A stretch of 64,000 nucleotides of DNA from assembly GCF_037151175.1 (NCBI RefSeq), contig NZ_JBBCOR010000001.1, positions 310,001 through 374,000 of the forward strand. Reading direction: 5' to 3'. The DNA comes from Asaia sp003994335. GTDB taxonomy: Bacteria; Pseudomonadota; Alphaproteobacteria; Acetobacterales; Acetobacteraceae. Shown here one piece after another: positions 9,208-18,811 of this stretch. Under the pieces are notes generated by a model. That model did no database searches. It saw only the letters and a program-made list of their open reading frames with translations, and was not told the origin of the DNA. The translations under genes were made by a program, and so were the position numbers. Position 1 is the stretch's first letter; each line of letters starts with the position of its first letter.

Positions 9208-9535
9208 GGCAGGCTCCTGTCGGCGCTTCCCGACGCTTTTACCGCGCAAACCGCCTTCAAACGTCGGATGTCGAGACGTGTTTTGCAGAGAGATAAGGAA
9301 GTTATTCTTGTATCTCAGGATGTTCTGCGATGCGCAAGGAACATCTCGGCCCCACCGCCGTTCTGCCCGGATCGTGCCCCGGTTGCCATCGAGCCTGGGG
9401 GCGAAAGGCCTAGGGCCAAGACACCGGACACTCTCGGCAATGCCGGAATCTTGCGTTGCATGATGGTAACGGATCGCGCCAATCGGGGCTGAATTTCAGA
9501 ACGAGCGTCCTCCGGGCAGGGGGTGAGGAAAAACA
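9208..9535. other. Intergenic 328 bases between divergent genes
   Basis: This should hold the promoters of the small membrane protein (minus) and the MFS transporter (plus). A lower-GC stretch near 9290-9330 is the best promoter candidate. I see no RNA gene or strong hairpin, and the short frames inside have no ribosome site. Confidence 0.4.
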
Positions 9536-10810
9536 GTGAGCAGCACCAGGATCGCGCAGGACAGCCGCACCACTAATGCAGGCAAGGGGCCTTCGGCGAG
9601 TAGCGTTACCGGTTTGGATGCCACGAATTTTTTTCTGGCCGATGTCCAGGACGGCGTAGGACCCTATCTGACCGTGTATCTTGCGAGCGCGCGGCACTGG
9701 CAGGCGGGTTCCATCGGTATCGCAATGGCCATGACGGGTCTTGCGACAGCGCTTTGCCAGATTCCGGCCGGGCTGCTTGTGGACTCAACCCGATACAAAC
9801 GCACCCTTGTTGCCGTGTCGGCTCTGGTGACGGCGCTGAGTTGTATCCTGATCATCGCCCTGCCCGGCATGGCCCCCGTCATTGCCGCGCAGATCATGAT
9901 GGGTGCCGCTGCCGCCGTCATCCCGCCCGCTCTGGCGGCTATCTCGCTTGGCCTGGTGGGGCGTCGTCGGCTGCCGGGGCGTATCAGTCGTAATCAGGGG
10001 ATCAATCATTTTGGCTCCTTTGCTTCAGCGGCGCTGGCCGGCTTGTGCGGCCAGTACTGGGGGCTGAACTGGATCTTCTATCTTGTCTGCGGTTCCGCCA
10101 TAGCGAGCGCAGTCGCTCTGCTTCTTATCCGGCCTAAGGAAATCGACCAGAAGGTCGCGCGTGGGAGCGAGGATGAGTCGAATGATCCGCCCGTCGCTCT
10201 GAACGCCCTCTTGGGGCGTCGTCCGGTCTGGGTGTTTCTGTGCGCCATCGTGCTGTTCCATCTGGGCAATGCGGCCATGCTGCCGTTTGCAGGGCAGGTC
10301 ATGGCCAAGAGCCATCCGGGCTCCGAAACGGTCACACTCAGCGCCTGCGTGATCGTTGCGCAATTCGTTATGATGCTGGTGGCTTGGGCGGTAGGCCGTG
10401 CCATGGCAGGGGGTATCGGACGCAAGCCTATCTTCCTGCTGGCCTATGCGATCCTGCCGATACGCGGATTGCTGTTCTCCTGGTTCGATGCACCGACGGC
10501 CATCATCGCGATCCAGGTGCTGGATGGTATTGCTGCCGGTATCTTCGGCGTGATCGCCATCATCATTGCTGCGGATCTCACCCATGGAACCGGGCGCTTT
10601 AATTTTCTGCAGGGAATGGTCGCGCTGAGTGTCGGTATCGGCGGCGCGCTCAGCAATTTGCTCGGGGGATATATCGTGCAGCTGGAGGGGTATCGCGCTG
10701 GTTTCCTGTCGCTCACGGCCATCGCCGTTCTGGCATTGCTGTTCTTCCTGATGCTGATGCCTGAGACGCGCGATCCTGATGAGCCGGCCCGTAATGCGGT
10801 TCCGGCCTGA
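9536..10810 (+). CDS. MFS transporter
   Basis: A 424-residue major facilitator with about 12 hydrophobic helices. The signature loop between helices 2 and 3 reads GLLVDSTRYKRT, a variant of the G...DR.GRR motif. The first helix contains NFFLADVQDGVGPYL, as in a branch of AAB/Burkholderia MFS proteins that I recall as uncharacterised. A soluble central loop (residues ~200-215) separates the two halves. The GTG start follows GAGGAAA. The ArsB-like gene begins 8 bases after the stop, so the two are likely one transcript; the substrate is unknown. Confidence 0.86.
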   Translation: MSSTRIAQDSRTTNAGKGPSASSVTGLDATNFFLADVQDGVGPYLTVYLASARHWQAGSIGIAMAMTGLATALCQIPAGLLVDSTRYKRTLVAVSALVTALSCILIIALPGMAPVIAAQIMMGAAAAVIPPALAAISLGLVGRRRLPGRISRNQGINHFGSFASAALAGLCGQYWGLNWIFYLVCGSAIASAVALLLIRPKEIDQKVARGSEDESNDPPVALNALLGRRPVWVFLCAIVLFHLGNAAMLPFAGQVMAKSHPGSETVTLSACVIVAQFVMMLVAWAVGRAMAGGIGRKPIFLLAYAILPIRGLLFSWFDAPTAIIAIQVLDGIAAGIFGVIAIIIAADLTHGTGRFNFLQGMVALSVGIGGALSNLLGGYIVQLEGYRAGFLSLTAIAVLALLFFLMLMPETRDPDEPARNAVPA

Positions 10811-10818
10811 GCTGGATC

Positions 10819-12051
10819 ATGGAGAATTTCTTGCTTTGGAGTTTGTGTCTTCTGGCGGTTGCCGGGCTGCTCCTGCGCCCATGGCAATTGCCCGAGGCGC
10901 TTTGGACAGGCATTGCGGCTTTGCTGGTCGTTGTCCTTGGGCTCGAGAGCTGGGGGGCGGCGTGGCATGCTATCGTTTCGGGCAGGGAGGTCTATCTGTT
11001 CCTGCTCGGCATGATGATCCTGAGCGAGGTTGCACGACAGGAGAAACTCTTCGACTGGCTGGCGGCAGCCGCGATGCGCCATGCGCGAGGTTCAGGGCGC
11101 AGGTTGTTTCTTATCATCTTCGGCGTCGCTATCGTGACCACGGCCTTTCTGTCGAATGATGCGACGATCATCTTGCTGACCCCTCCGGTTATTGCCGTGG
11201 CAGCCAAGGCCGAGATTGATCCTTTTCCCGCCTTGCTGGCCTGCGCTTTCGTGGCCAATGCGGCAAGTTTTGTCCTTCCGATCAGCAACCCGGCCAATCT
11301 CGTGATCTATGGAGGGGCGCCGCCCAGTCTCATTCCCTGGCTGGGGCGGTTTCTTATGCCATCCTGCGTGGCGATCGGAGTCAGTTTCATGGCGCTTTAT
11401 GCGATGGTGCGCCACGCGATCGATGCGCGGTTTGCATCTTCCGAAGTCCTCCCATCGCTCGATCCTGTTGCGCGGTTGACGGCCTGGGCCCTGCTGGGAG
11501 TCAGCATCGCCCTGACCGTTGTCTCCTTCCTTCATGGTTCCCTCGGCTGGGCCACGGCCATTGGCGGGGCGGGGCTGGGTGTGATGGTTACGCTGCTGCG
11601 CCGGGCTTCGCCCATACCGGCTCTGCGCGAGATTTCCTGGTCCGTGTTTCCGCTTGTGGCCAGTCTGTTCGTGCTGGTGTCAGCCGTCGAGCAGACGGGC
11701 ATCATCCGGCATCTGGGAGACCTGATCCTGTCGTTTGGTCATGGGCGCGCGGCCGTGCTGGCCTCGGGGTTCGGCCTCGCCATGCTGAGCAACCTGATCA
11801 ATAATCTGCCCTCGGGTCTTCTCGCGGCGCAATTGGCCCCCGATCTCGCGACGCATGGAGGCAGTTTGCAGGATGCGCTTCTGATCGGTGTCGATCTGGG
11901 CCCCAATCTGACGCTGAGCGGGTCTCTGGCCACGGTTCTCTGGCTCATCATCCTGCGCAAACATGATCTCGATATGCGCTATGGGAGGTTCATGCGCTAC
12001 GGCGTGGTGCTCACACTTCCTGCGCTGGCGGCCGCTCTTCTGGTTCTGTAA
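10819..12051 (+). CDS. ArsB/NhaD (SLC13-like) ion transporter
   Basis: A 410-residue inner-membrane carrier with about 11 helices of the ion transporter superfamily. It includes FLLGMMILSEVARQ, TTAFLSNDATIILLTPPVI, the CAFVANAASFVLPISNPANLVIYGG segment and a matching half-repeat AMLSNLINNLPSGLLAAQ. The paired NDA/NN hairpins are typical of arsenite exporters of the ArsB type. No arsR, arsC or arsA is nearby, so arsenite as the substrate is not secured. It is translated just after the MFS gene. Confidence 0.82.
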   Translation: MENFLLWSLCLLAVAGLLLRPWQLPEALWTGIAALLVVVLGLESWGAAWHAIVSGREVYLFLLGMMILSEVARQEKLFDWLAAAAMRHARGSGRRLFLIIFGVAIVTTAFLSNDATIILLTPPVIAVAAKAEIDPFPALLACAFVANAASFVLPISNPANLVIYGGAPPSLIPWLGRFLMPSCVAIGVSFMALYAMVRHAIDARFASSEVLPSLDPVARLTAWALLGVSIALTVVSFLHGSLGWATAIGGAGLGVMVTLLRRASPIPALREISWSVFPLVASLFVLVSAVEQTGIIRHLGDLILSFGHGRAAVLASGFGLAMLSNLINNLPSGLLAAQLAPDLATHGGSLQDALLIGVDLGPNLTLSGSLATVLWLIILRKHDLDMRYGRFMRYGVVLTLPALAAALLVL

Positions 12052-12154
12052 GTGTTCCGCATTGTTCTGACGATACATTCATGAAGCATTTTGCCTTTTG
12101 TGACGTTTGATGTCTGATAGCCTTCAAATTCAGGCCACCGAGAGGATACGTTTC

Positions 12155-13591
12155 ATGAATGCCGCCATCCCTCCCGCCCGTGCGCCAAAGCGCAAGAGCC
12201 GCCCGTCTGAGAACGGGGGCGAAACGGTGCTGGAAACGCGATCCGCACGGCATCAGGAAGGGCAGCATCTGCGTAAAATCCTGCCACGCAGCGCGCAGGC
12301 GGACTGGACACCTCTCCCCGAGCGGCCCGATCCTGTTGCCCTTCTGGTTGAGCAGGGGCAGCGCCGTATTCCGTCCCTTTTGCCCGTACGCTACGCGCGT
12401 ATGCGTGTTTCGCCCTTTGCTTTCCTGCGTGGCAGCGCCATCGTGATGGCGGCCGATCTGGCACATACGTCGTCCGCCGGGCCGATGGTGCAGAGCTGTG
12501 GTGATTGTCACCTGGCGAATTTTGGCAGCTATGCGTCCACTGACGGGCTGGCCGTCTTCGATATCAACGACTTCGATGAGACTTATCCCGCCCCCTTTGA
12601 ATGGGACCTCAAGCGTCTGGGCACGTCTTTCATTCTGGCCAGTCTGGAGAATGGATTGTCGGACATTCAGGCACATGAGAATGCCCGCATTGCGGCTGCC
12701 AGCTATCAGAGCGAAATGGCCCGTCTCGCCCCCATGAGCCCGCTCGAGATCTGGGCTGACAGGATCGATCTCGCGGCTGCTATCGAGGACTTCTCGGACA
12801 AGCATACGCGCAAGGCCGTCAAGGCGCGGCTCGAGGCTAGGCTTGACAGTGCTCGGGCGCATTTCGGACTCGTATCCTTCGACAAGGCGGTTCCCAAGCT
12901 CAAGGTGAAACCGCCTCTCGTAATGCGCCTGCCCGGCGAGGACGCTACCATCAGGGAGGCATTCGACCGATATCTGGCTACGCAGCCGCCAGAACGCGCC
13001 ATCCTGCTCTCGCGCTATCGGCTCAAGGATACGCTGTTCAAGGTAGTCGGCGTGGGGAGTGTGGGGACCTATTGCGCGATTGGACTGTTCGCGACTGCCG
13101 ATGGCGAAACGCTGCTGCTCCAGATCAAGGAGGCTCAGGAATCGGTTCTGGCTGCGCATGTCCAGGGACCGGCCTTCGCCAATCAGGGACAGCGTGTGGT
13201 GGCCGGGCAGCGCCTCATGCAGGCGACCTCGGATATCTTCCTGGGTTGGACACATACCAATACAGCCGAGCAGCCAGGAAAGCGCAGGCGGTTTGATGGC
13301 GCGAACAAGCAGTTCTACGTGCGCCGCCTCAAGGACAGTCGGCTGGCCGCAATCGGTACCGATGTCGCTCAGGAAGGTCTGGATGATTATGCCGCTCTTT
13401 GCGGTCGCGCTTTGGCACGCGCCCATGCACGCTCGGGCGATGTGGCAATGATTCACGGTTACCTGGGATCGGGTGACGGTTTTGCGGAGGCGATCGCAAA
13501 TTTTTCGGCCATTTATGCCAGTCAGACGCAGCAAGACTGGAGGGATTTCAATGCGGCGATCGATAGGGGAGATCTTCCCGTCGCCTCATGA
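12155..13591 (+). CDS. DUF2252 domain protein
   Basis: A 478-residue protein matching the DUF2252 family, which has a kinase-like fold by family knowledge. Typical segments are RYARMRVSPFAFLRGSA, CGDCHLANFG near residue 115, FDINDFDETYPAPFEWDLKRL, the central KVVGVGSVGTYC, and HARSGD near the C-terminus. The ATG at 12155 follows AGAGGA; an in-frame ATG at 12107 would add 16 residues. Substrate unknown; possibly a small-molecule phosphotransferase. It starts 103 bases after the ArsB-like gene and is convergent with the next gene. Confidence 0.85.
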   Translation: MNAAIPPARAPKRKSRPSENGGETVLETRSARHQEGQHLRKILPRSAQADWTPLPERPDPVALLVEQGQRRIPSLLPVRYARMRVSPFAFLRGSAIVMAADLAHTSSAGPMVQSCGDCHLANFGSYASTDGLAVFDINDFDETYPAPFEWDLKRLGTSFILASLENGLSDIQAHENARIAAASYQSEMARLAPMSPLEIWADRIDLAAAIEDFSDKHTRKAVKARLEARLDSARAHFGLVSFDKAVPKLKVKPPLVMRLPGEDATIREAFDRYLATQPPERAILLSRYRLKDTLFKVVGVGSVGTYCAIGLFATADGETLLLQIKEAQESVLAAHVQGPAFANQGQRVVAGQRLMQATSDIFLGWTHTNTAEQPGKRRRFDGANKQFYVRRLKDSRLAAIGTDVAQEGLDDYAALCGRALARAHARSGDVAMIHGYLGSGDGFAEAIANFSAIYASQTQQDWRDFNAAIDRGDLPVAS

Positions 13592-13619
13592 AGGGGCATC
13601 TTGGGGTGAGTGCTCGTAC

Positions 13620-14234
13620 TCAAAGCGAGACAGCTTTGCACAGGTTGAAGAAGGTCACTGTGATCAGCGTGGCGAGGATCACGCTGAGGAGCCATAAACC
13701 TAAAGTCATGATCGGAAGGAAGCATGACGGCTGGCCCGCTTCTTTCAGCGTACTCGCGAAAACAAGACAATAGAGCGCGGCGGCGAGGACAAGAAGCAGC
13801 CATTCGATCCACGTGTCCCTGAGACTGTCAGCCCCAAGAGGAGGCAGGCCGAGAACGACGTCGGAGTTGAACCGGAGGAGAATATGAAACCGGGCGCGGC
13901 GTACGATAAGCGCAAGAGGAAAACAGATCAGCCAGGGAAGCGTCACGAGATAGGGCAGGGACTGAAGTACGGCGTCTTTCAGTGTGATCACGCGGCATCG
14001 GTGCAGGCCCAGCAGGATGACGAGGCACAATAGAGGAGGCATCACGACCATCGGGAAAAGGAAAGGATCGAATCGCCCCGCAGAAAGTATAAAGCTGTAA
14101 AGGCTAAGTGCATCGTAGAGAAATATCTGCTGCATGAGCCTGAGCCAGTTTAATCGTACAGGTTCATTCATAGTTTGATCGTACTCGCACGAATGGGTCG
14201 GCTGAACGGATAGGAGTGGAGCCCTGAACTCCAT
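13620..14234 (-). CDS. Hypothetical membrane protein (about 200 aa)
   Basis: About 183-204 residues with four or five hydrophobic helices (LYSFILSAG, MVVMPPLLCLVILLGLH, LVTLPWLICFPLALIV, WLLLVLAAALYCLVFAS, LGLWLLSVILATLITVTFF). I do not recognise the family. The start is either the ATG at 14234 or the ATG at 14171; the latter begins MNEPVRLNWLRLMQQ and looks a natural membrane-protein N-terminus. Neither has a good ribosome site. It is convergent with the DUF2252 gene and divergent from the GH32 gene. Confidence 0.6.
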   Translation of the reverse strand: MEFRAPLLSVQPTHSCEYDQTMNEPVRLNWLRLMQQIFLYDALSLYSFILSAGRFDPFLFPMVVMPPLLCLVILLGLHRCRVITLKDAVLQSLPYLVTLPWLICFPLALIVRRARFHILLRFNSDVVLGLPPLGADSLRDTWIEWLLLVLAAALYCLVFASTLKEAGQPSCFLPIMTLGLWLLSVILATLITVTFFNLCKAVSL

Positions 14235-14376
14235 ATTTCAAGTGCCTATAGTTACGTATTGATCGAGGCCTGTCGCCTCTTTGCTTGCCTTTATGGCATT
14301 TTGCCATTATATGAATGCGCGCCGGAGCAGTCCGGTGCAATCAGAAAAAGACCTTTTCATAAGCTCCTGGAAAAAA

Positions 14377-15903
14377 ATGACTGAAAAGAAAAACGGATGC
14401 GTTTTCTCCCTTATGGGGCGACACTATCGGCCCTCAGTTCATTTCACCCCGCCGATTGGCTTCATGAATGATCCCAACGGCCTCGTTTTCGACGGGACGC
14501 AATATCATCTTTATTATCAGCACAATCCCGATGCGGCGTATTCCGCCAATATCTGCTGGGGTCACGCGATCAGTACGGATCTACTGAGCTGGAAAGACCA
14601 ACCCATCGCGGTACCGAATACGGTTGACGGTCAGGCCTATACCGGCTGTGCCGTGATCGACCGTGACAACAGCTCGGGCCTGTTCCCCAGTACCAATGGT
14701 AACAACATGGTCGCGCTCTACACGCGCTCCCTGCCCACGCGTCAGAGCCAGTATCTGGCGATCAGCCGCAATAACGGGCAGAGCTTCGAGGAATATGGGC
14801 AAAACCCCGTCCTTGATATCGACAGCCCCAATTTCCGTGATCCGCAAGTCATCTATCATGCCCCCACGCGCAAATGGGTGATGGTGATTGCCGAGGTAGA
14901 TCAGCATCAGATTGGCTTCTATGCCTCGCCGGATCTGATTCACTGGACGCATCTCAGCAATTTCGGTCCGGCCGGGCTTCCTACCGTCAATTACGAATGC
15001 CCGAACCTCATCCAGGTGAAAGATGAATGCGGCACAGCGCATTGGGTGCTGTTCGTCTCCATCAATCCGGGCAGCCCGATGGGGGGCAGCGTCACCCAGT
15101 ATTTCATCGGCGATTTCGACGGGGCCGTGTTCACTCCGTATGACGGGATCCTCCGGCTCACCGATTTTGCAAAGGATGCCTATGCCCTGCAGGTCTGGAG
15201 CAACATGCCGGATGAGGAGGCCGTCAACATCGCCTGGATGGGGAACTGGCAATATTGTCAGGAATTGCCGACCCAGGATTGGCGTGGCGCGATGTCCCTG
15301 CCGCGCAGCCTCTCGATCCGGCATGACACGAACGGCTATCTGCGCCTTGCACAGAAGCCGCGTGGTGTTGAAAAGCTGCGCCGCATGCAGCATAGCGAGG
15401 CAGGAAGCTACCTGCCGCAGGGGACAAAGCGCGACCTCGCACTCCCCCAGGGCAAGGCGATCGAAATCGTGCTGCGCCTGACCGCCGATGAGCATCGTCA
15501 GACCGATCCGTCCAGCTCCGGTCCCGTGATCAATCGTTTTGAGCTGGCCTTTGCCAATGCGGAGGGAGAGAAGCTGTCGATCGGGTATGACGTTTCGAGC
15601 GCACAAATCTGGCTTGATCGCAGCAAACTGCGCGGCTTTGATCATCCGTTTTATACCGGCCGTTTCGCCGCACCCATCAATACCGCGTTCTATGCGACGC
15701 CGCGCGGGTTGGATCTGCACCTGTTTCTCGATGGCTGCGCCTTCGAGCTCTATGCGAATGAATATCTGGAGACAGGATCCGCCCTTGTCTATCCGGCCAA
15801 GCCGCTCGATATCTTGCGTCTGAGTACCGACGGGATGGGTGTCACACTCGACAGCTTCGAGATCTTCACACTCGATAAGACGATGTGCCGCGAAACGGCC
15901 TGA
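14377..15903 (+). CDS. Glycoside hydrolase family 32 (fructan/sucrose hydrolase)
   Basis: A 508-residue beta-fructosidase. The nucleophile motif NDPNG is at residues 31-35 (Asp32), RDP at 154-156 and the acid/base EC at 207-208, so all three catalytic carboxylates are present. A five-bladed propeller plus C-terminal beta-sandwich fits the length. It would hydrolyse sucrose, levan or inulin. No signal peptide is seen, so it looks cytoplasmic, unusual if polymeric levan is the substrate. The start is uncertain: the frame is open back to 14281 (TTG), with ATGs at 14293, 14311, 14377 and 14413, none with a good ribosome site. No sugar transporter is adjacent. Confidence 0.9.
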   Translation: MTEKKNGCVFSLMGRHYRPSVHFTPPIGFMNDPNGLVFDGTQYHLYYQHNPDAAYSANICWGHAISTDLLSWKDQPIAVPNTVDGQAYTGCAVIDRDNSSGLFPSTNGNNMVALYTRSLPTRQSQYLAISRNNGQSFEEYGQNPVLDIDSPNFRDPQVIYHAPTRKWVMVIAEVDQHQIGFYASPDLIHWTHLSNFGPAGLPTVNYECPNLIQVKDECGTAHWVLFVSINPGSPMGGSVTQYFIGDFDGAVFTPYDGILRLTDFAKDAYALQVWSNMPDEEAVNIAWMGNWQYCQELPTQDWRGAMSLPRSLSIRHDTNGYLRLAQKPRGVEKLRRMQHSEAGSYLPQGTKRDLALPQGKAIEIVLRLTADEHRQTDPSSSGPVINRFELAFANAEGEKLSIGYDVSSAQIWLDRSKLRGFDHPFYTGRFAAPINTAFYATPRGLDLHLFLDGCAFELYANEYLETGSALVYPAKPLDILRLSTDGMGVTLDSFEIFTLDKTMCRETA

Positions 15904-15912
15904 CCGCGTCCT

Positions 15913-15952
15913 GCGTCTTCCCTCCGGACCCTCGTATCAGCAGGGAAGACGC
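15913..15952. terminator. Hairpin between convergent genes
   Basis: GCGTCTTCCCT pairs perfectly (11 bp) with AGGGAAGACGC around an 18-base loop, 10 bases after the GH32 stop and before the oppositely oriented oxidoreductase gene. There is no T-run, so it is a probable two-way 3'-end structure. Confidence 0.5.
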
Positions 15953-16012
15953 CTCCTCGCTGCGCCGATAGATCCGGCGGAGCAGGGCCGGTGCGGGCCG
16001 GTGCGCAGCCAT

Positions 16013-17137
16013 TCATTCCTGCGGGCCAGCCTTGGGCGGCGGGGTGGGGTAGCCCGCCTGCGCACTGGCTTGGTCGTGCCAGTGCCGTTTTTCCTCCGGG
16101 CTCAGCGCGAGCGGCACAGCACGTTTTTCATGAGCCGATTGGACCGCGGCCTCGATCACGGCCATGACGGCCAGAGCTTCGACAGGTCTGATCGGATTAC
16201 CTGCTTTTCCGGTCAGTGCCCGAGCCAGCTGGCGGTAAAGCTCTCGCTGGTCGCCTTTCAGCGCCGGGCTCGGGCGGCTCTCACTTTCGGCCAGATATAT
16301 TTCCGTCGCATCCGGGTCTTCGCCCCACCCGGCGTGCCCCGGGATCATGCCTTCGCGAAGCTGTGCCTCCTGGGGATCAGCCAGCCTCTTGATCAGAGTA
16401 CCGCCAGTACCGTGGACGACAAAGCGCGGCGCAGCCTCTGCCGCCAGGGAGCCGGTATGCAGGATGACGCGTGTCGCACCGTATTCCAGCAGGATATGGG
16501 CCCAGTCATCGCTCTGGGCGTTGTCCCGTTGCAGGGCGAGCGAGGCGTAGACCTGTTCGGGTAACCCGAAAATCTGGAGGGCCTGATCAATCAGATGCGG
16601 GCCGATATCATAGAGCACGCCTGCGCCCCTGGCGTTGCTCTCGCGCCAGCGATCCCGGACGAGGGGGCGAAACCGGTCAATGGTGGACTCGAAATGTGTG
16701 ACGCGACCGATCGTTCCGTCCGCGATGGCAGCACGAATGCTCAGGTAGTCGCTGTCCCAGCGGCGATTGTGAAAAACGCAGAGATGTCTGTCATGCTGCT
16801 CTGCGGTCGCGATGATCTCCCGGGCTTCATCGAGAGACAACGCGAAAGGCTTTTCAAGAACCACATGTTTCCCGGCGCGCAGGGCGGCGCAGGCAAGCGG
16901 GAAGTGGGTGTCATTGGGGGTGGCAATCACGACCAGATCAACATCCGGATCGGCGAAGGCTGTCTCTGGATCGGTATAGATCTGGCACGTCGCAGGCGCG
17001 CTGTTGGACGGAATGCCGTGTCGTGAAACGATACCGTGCAGATGCCATTGCGGCAGCGTGGATAGGAAAGGGGCGTGAAAGGTGCGGCTGACATAGCCGA
17101 AACCCACCAGAACGGCCCGCAGGACTGGCTCTTCCAT
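16013..17137 (-). CDS. Gfo/Idh/MocA family oxidoreductase
   Basis: A 374-residue NAD(P)-dependent sugar-type dehydrogenase. The Rossmann motif AVLVGFGYVSRTFHAPFLS lies at the N-terminus, VIATPNDTH follows, and the family EKP motif is in HVVLEKPFALSLDEA. The C-terminal half is the substrate-binding domain (DIGPHLIDQALQIFG is typical). The ATG at 17137 follows GGAG; a longer frame from 17221 has no such site. Its N-terminus most resembles YhhX-type oxidoreductases; the substrate is unknown. It follows lldD on the same strand after 355 bases, so it may have its own promoter. Confidence 0.9.
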   Translation of the reverse strand: MEEPVLRAVLVGFGYVSRTFHAPFLSTLPQWHLHGIVSRHGIPSNSAPATCQIYTDPETAFADPDVDLVVIATPNDTHFPLACAALRAGKHVVLEKPFALSLDEAREIIATAEQHDRHLCVFHNRRWDSDYLSIRAAIADGTIGRVTHFESTIDRFRPLVRDRWRESNARGAGVLYDIGPHLIDQALQIFGLPEQVYASLALQRDNAQSDDWAHILLEYGATRVILHTGSLAAEAAPRFVVHGTGGTLIKRLADPQEAQLREGMIPGHAGWGEDPDATEIYLAESESRPSPALKGDQRELYRQLARALTGKAGNPIRPVEALAVMAVIEAAVQSAHEKRAVPLALSPEEKRHWHDQASAQAGYPTPPPKAGPQE

Positions 17138-17492
17138 GAGTATCTCCGTCACAAAAATCATCTCCGGGAATAACCGCCAGAGAAAGGGAAGTGCCTCTTC
17201 ATGCGGGCTTTCGCTGGACACTCAGGCAATCATTCTCGCCTGTCTTTAGCGATGGCTGCGCGTTTCGGTTGCACGCCATGTCCTCTGCGTCACCCCGCGT
17301 GCGGCGGGGTTCACGAGGTGTCGTATCAGGGGGATGCCTTGGCTCCCTTGCGCGGTTTGAAGGCAGAGTGACCAGGTTTCATCGCATGGCGGCGCAGGGA
17401 GGGCCGAAAGGGGGCCAAGTCTCGTGTTTCCCCTTATTCTCCAGTGTGTGGCGTTGACTCCGTGAGAAGGTTCGGGAGCCAAGCGCCTTTGC
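17138..17492. other. Intergenic 355 bases between lldD and the oxidoreductase
   Basis: Contains one hairpin, ACCCCGC / GCGGGGT at 17292-17310 with a 5-base loop, a possible end signal for the lldD transcript but without a T-run. The remainder should hold the promoter of the Gfo/Idh gene. No coding frame with a ribosome site was found. Confidence 0.35.
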
Positions 17493-18740
17493 TCAGCCTT
17501 TCGCCGACGCATTCTGGCGGGATCGTGTCTTGCGTGGCGCGGGAGTTGGTTCTCGTGTCTCACCCTTCGTTGCCGGACTACCGGAGTGGGGGCTATATTC
17601 GCGCTGGAAATGGGCGATCTTGTCCTGCGTGATGTCCTTGATCGAGCCAGCGCCGATCAGTGTCATGGTCACCTTAAGATCGGCGGCGATCAGGGCCATG
17701 AGGCGCTGCACGCCTTTTTGCCCCTCGGCCGCAAGCGCGTAGATATAGGAGCGACCCAAAAGCACGCCCTGTGCACCGAGCGCGATCATGCGTGCGACAT
17801 CCAGTCCCGAACGTATGCCAGAATCGGCCAGAACGGTGAGCCGGTCGCCCACCGCCTCGACGATGGCAGGGAGGACTTCCGCTGTCGGGGGGGCGCCGTC
17901 GAGCTGACGGCCGCCATGGTTGGAGACGATAAGACCATCGGCCCCCATGCGCAGCGCATCGCGCGCATCATCCGGGTCGAGGATGCCCTTGATGACGAGT
18001 TTGCCCTTCCAGCTCTCGCGTATCCATTCGAGGTCCTGCCAGCGTATGGTCGGATCGAAATTCGAGCTGAGAAAACCCATGTAATCGGTCATCGACATCG
18101 GGCGACCCGTATAGGCTTCTATATTGCCGAAAGAGAGCGGACGCCCTCTCAGCCCGACATCCAGCGCCCAGCGCGGATGCTGCAGCGCCTGCAGATATTG
18201 GCGCAAGGAGGCATAGGGACCGGACATGCCTGAATGTCTGTCGCGATAGCGCGAGCCCGGCGTGGGCATATCGACCGTGAAAACCAGCGTTTTCATGCCA
18301 GCCTGCCAGGCGCGTTCAAGTGCATTTTTCATGTAGCCCCGGTCTTTGAGGACATAGAGTTGGGACCAGAGCTGTCCGGAGGCATGTCGGGCGACTTCCT
18401 CGATGGCGCAGACAGAAACCGTGGAGAGGGCATAGGGAACGCCCGCCCGCGCCGCAGCCCGCGCTGCCTGAACCTCGCCCCGCCGCGCATACATGCCGGT
18501 TGCGCCGACCGGCCCGAGGGCAAAGGGCGCCGCCCAACGAGACCCCATAAGGGTGGTGTCGAGCCGGGGAGCGCCCGCACCAACCAGAACCTTTTGCCTG
18601 AACCGTATGGCCTGGAGCGCGTCGCAATTCGCGCGCATCGTCTGTTCCGTTACGGCCCCGCCATCGATGTAATCGAACAGAAAGCGGGGGAGGGCCCGCC
18701 TGGCCGCTTCACGATAATCGGTAGGCGCAGAGATGATCAT
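17493..18740 (-). CDS. lldD: FMN-dependent L-lactate dehydrogenase / alpha-hydroxyacid oxidase
   Basis: A 415-residue member of the FMN alpha-hydroxyacid dehydrogenase family. It starts MIISAPTDYREAARRALPRF; IDGGAV...T is the FMN-side start, and the catalytic histidine is in SNHGGRQLDGAPPT. LVIKGILDPDDA and ADSGIRSGLDVARM complete the FMN barrel. It oxidises L-lactate to pyruvate at the membrane and passes electrons to quinone. The ATG at 18740 follows GGAAAGA; the frame is open to 18905, but that extension lies in the 3' end of pdc. The gene follows pdc by 71 bases, suggesting an operon for lactate to acetaldehyde. Confidence 0.92.
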   Translation of the reverse strand: MIISAPTDYREAARRALPRFLFDYIDGGAVTEQTMRANCDALQAIRFRQKVLVGAGAPRLDTTLMGSRWAAPFALGPVGATGMYARRGEVQAARAAARAGVPYALSTVSVCAIEEVARHASGQLWSQLYVLKDRGYMKNALERAWQAGMKTLVFTVDMPTPGSRYRDRHSGMSGPYASLRQYLQALQHPRWALDVGLRGRPLSFGNIEAYTGRPMSMTDYMGFLSSNFDPTIRWQDLEWIRESWKGKLVIKGILDPDDARDALRMGADGLIVSNHGGRQLDGAPPTAEVLPAIVEAVGDRLTVLADSGIRSGLDVARMIALGAQGVLLGRSYIYALAAEGQKGVQRLMALIAADLKVTMTLIGAGSIKDITQDKIAHFQREYSPHSGSPATKGETREPTPAPRKTRSRQNASAKG

Positions 18741-18811
18741 GGTATCTTTCCGGATGGAGACGCTTGGGCGCCTCGTTTCAATGGGTCTGAGGGTGCGGTC
18801 AGCGCGAGGCG

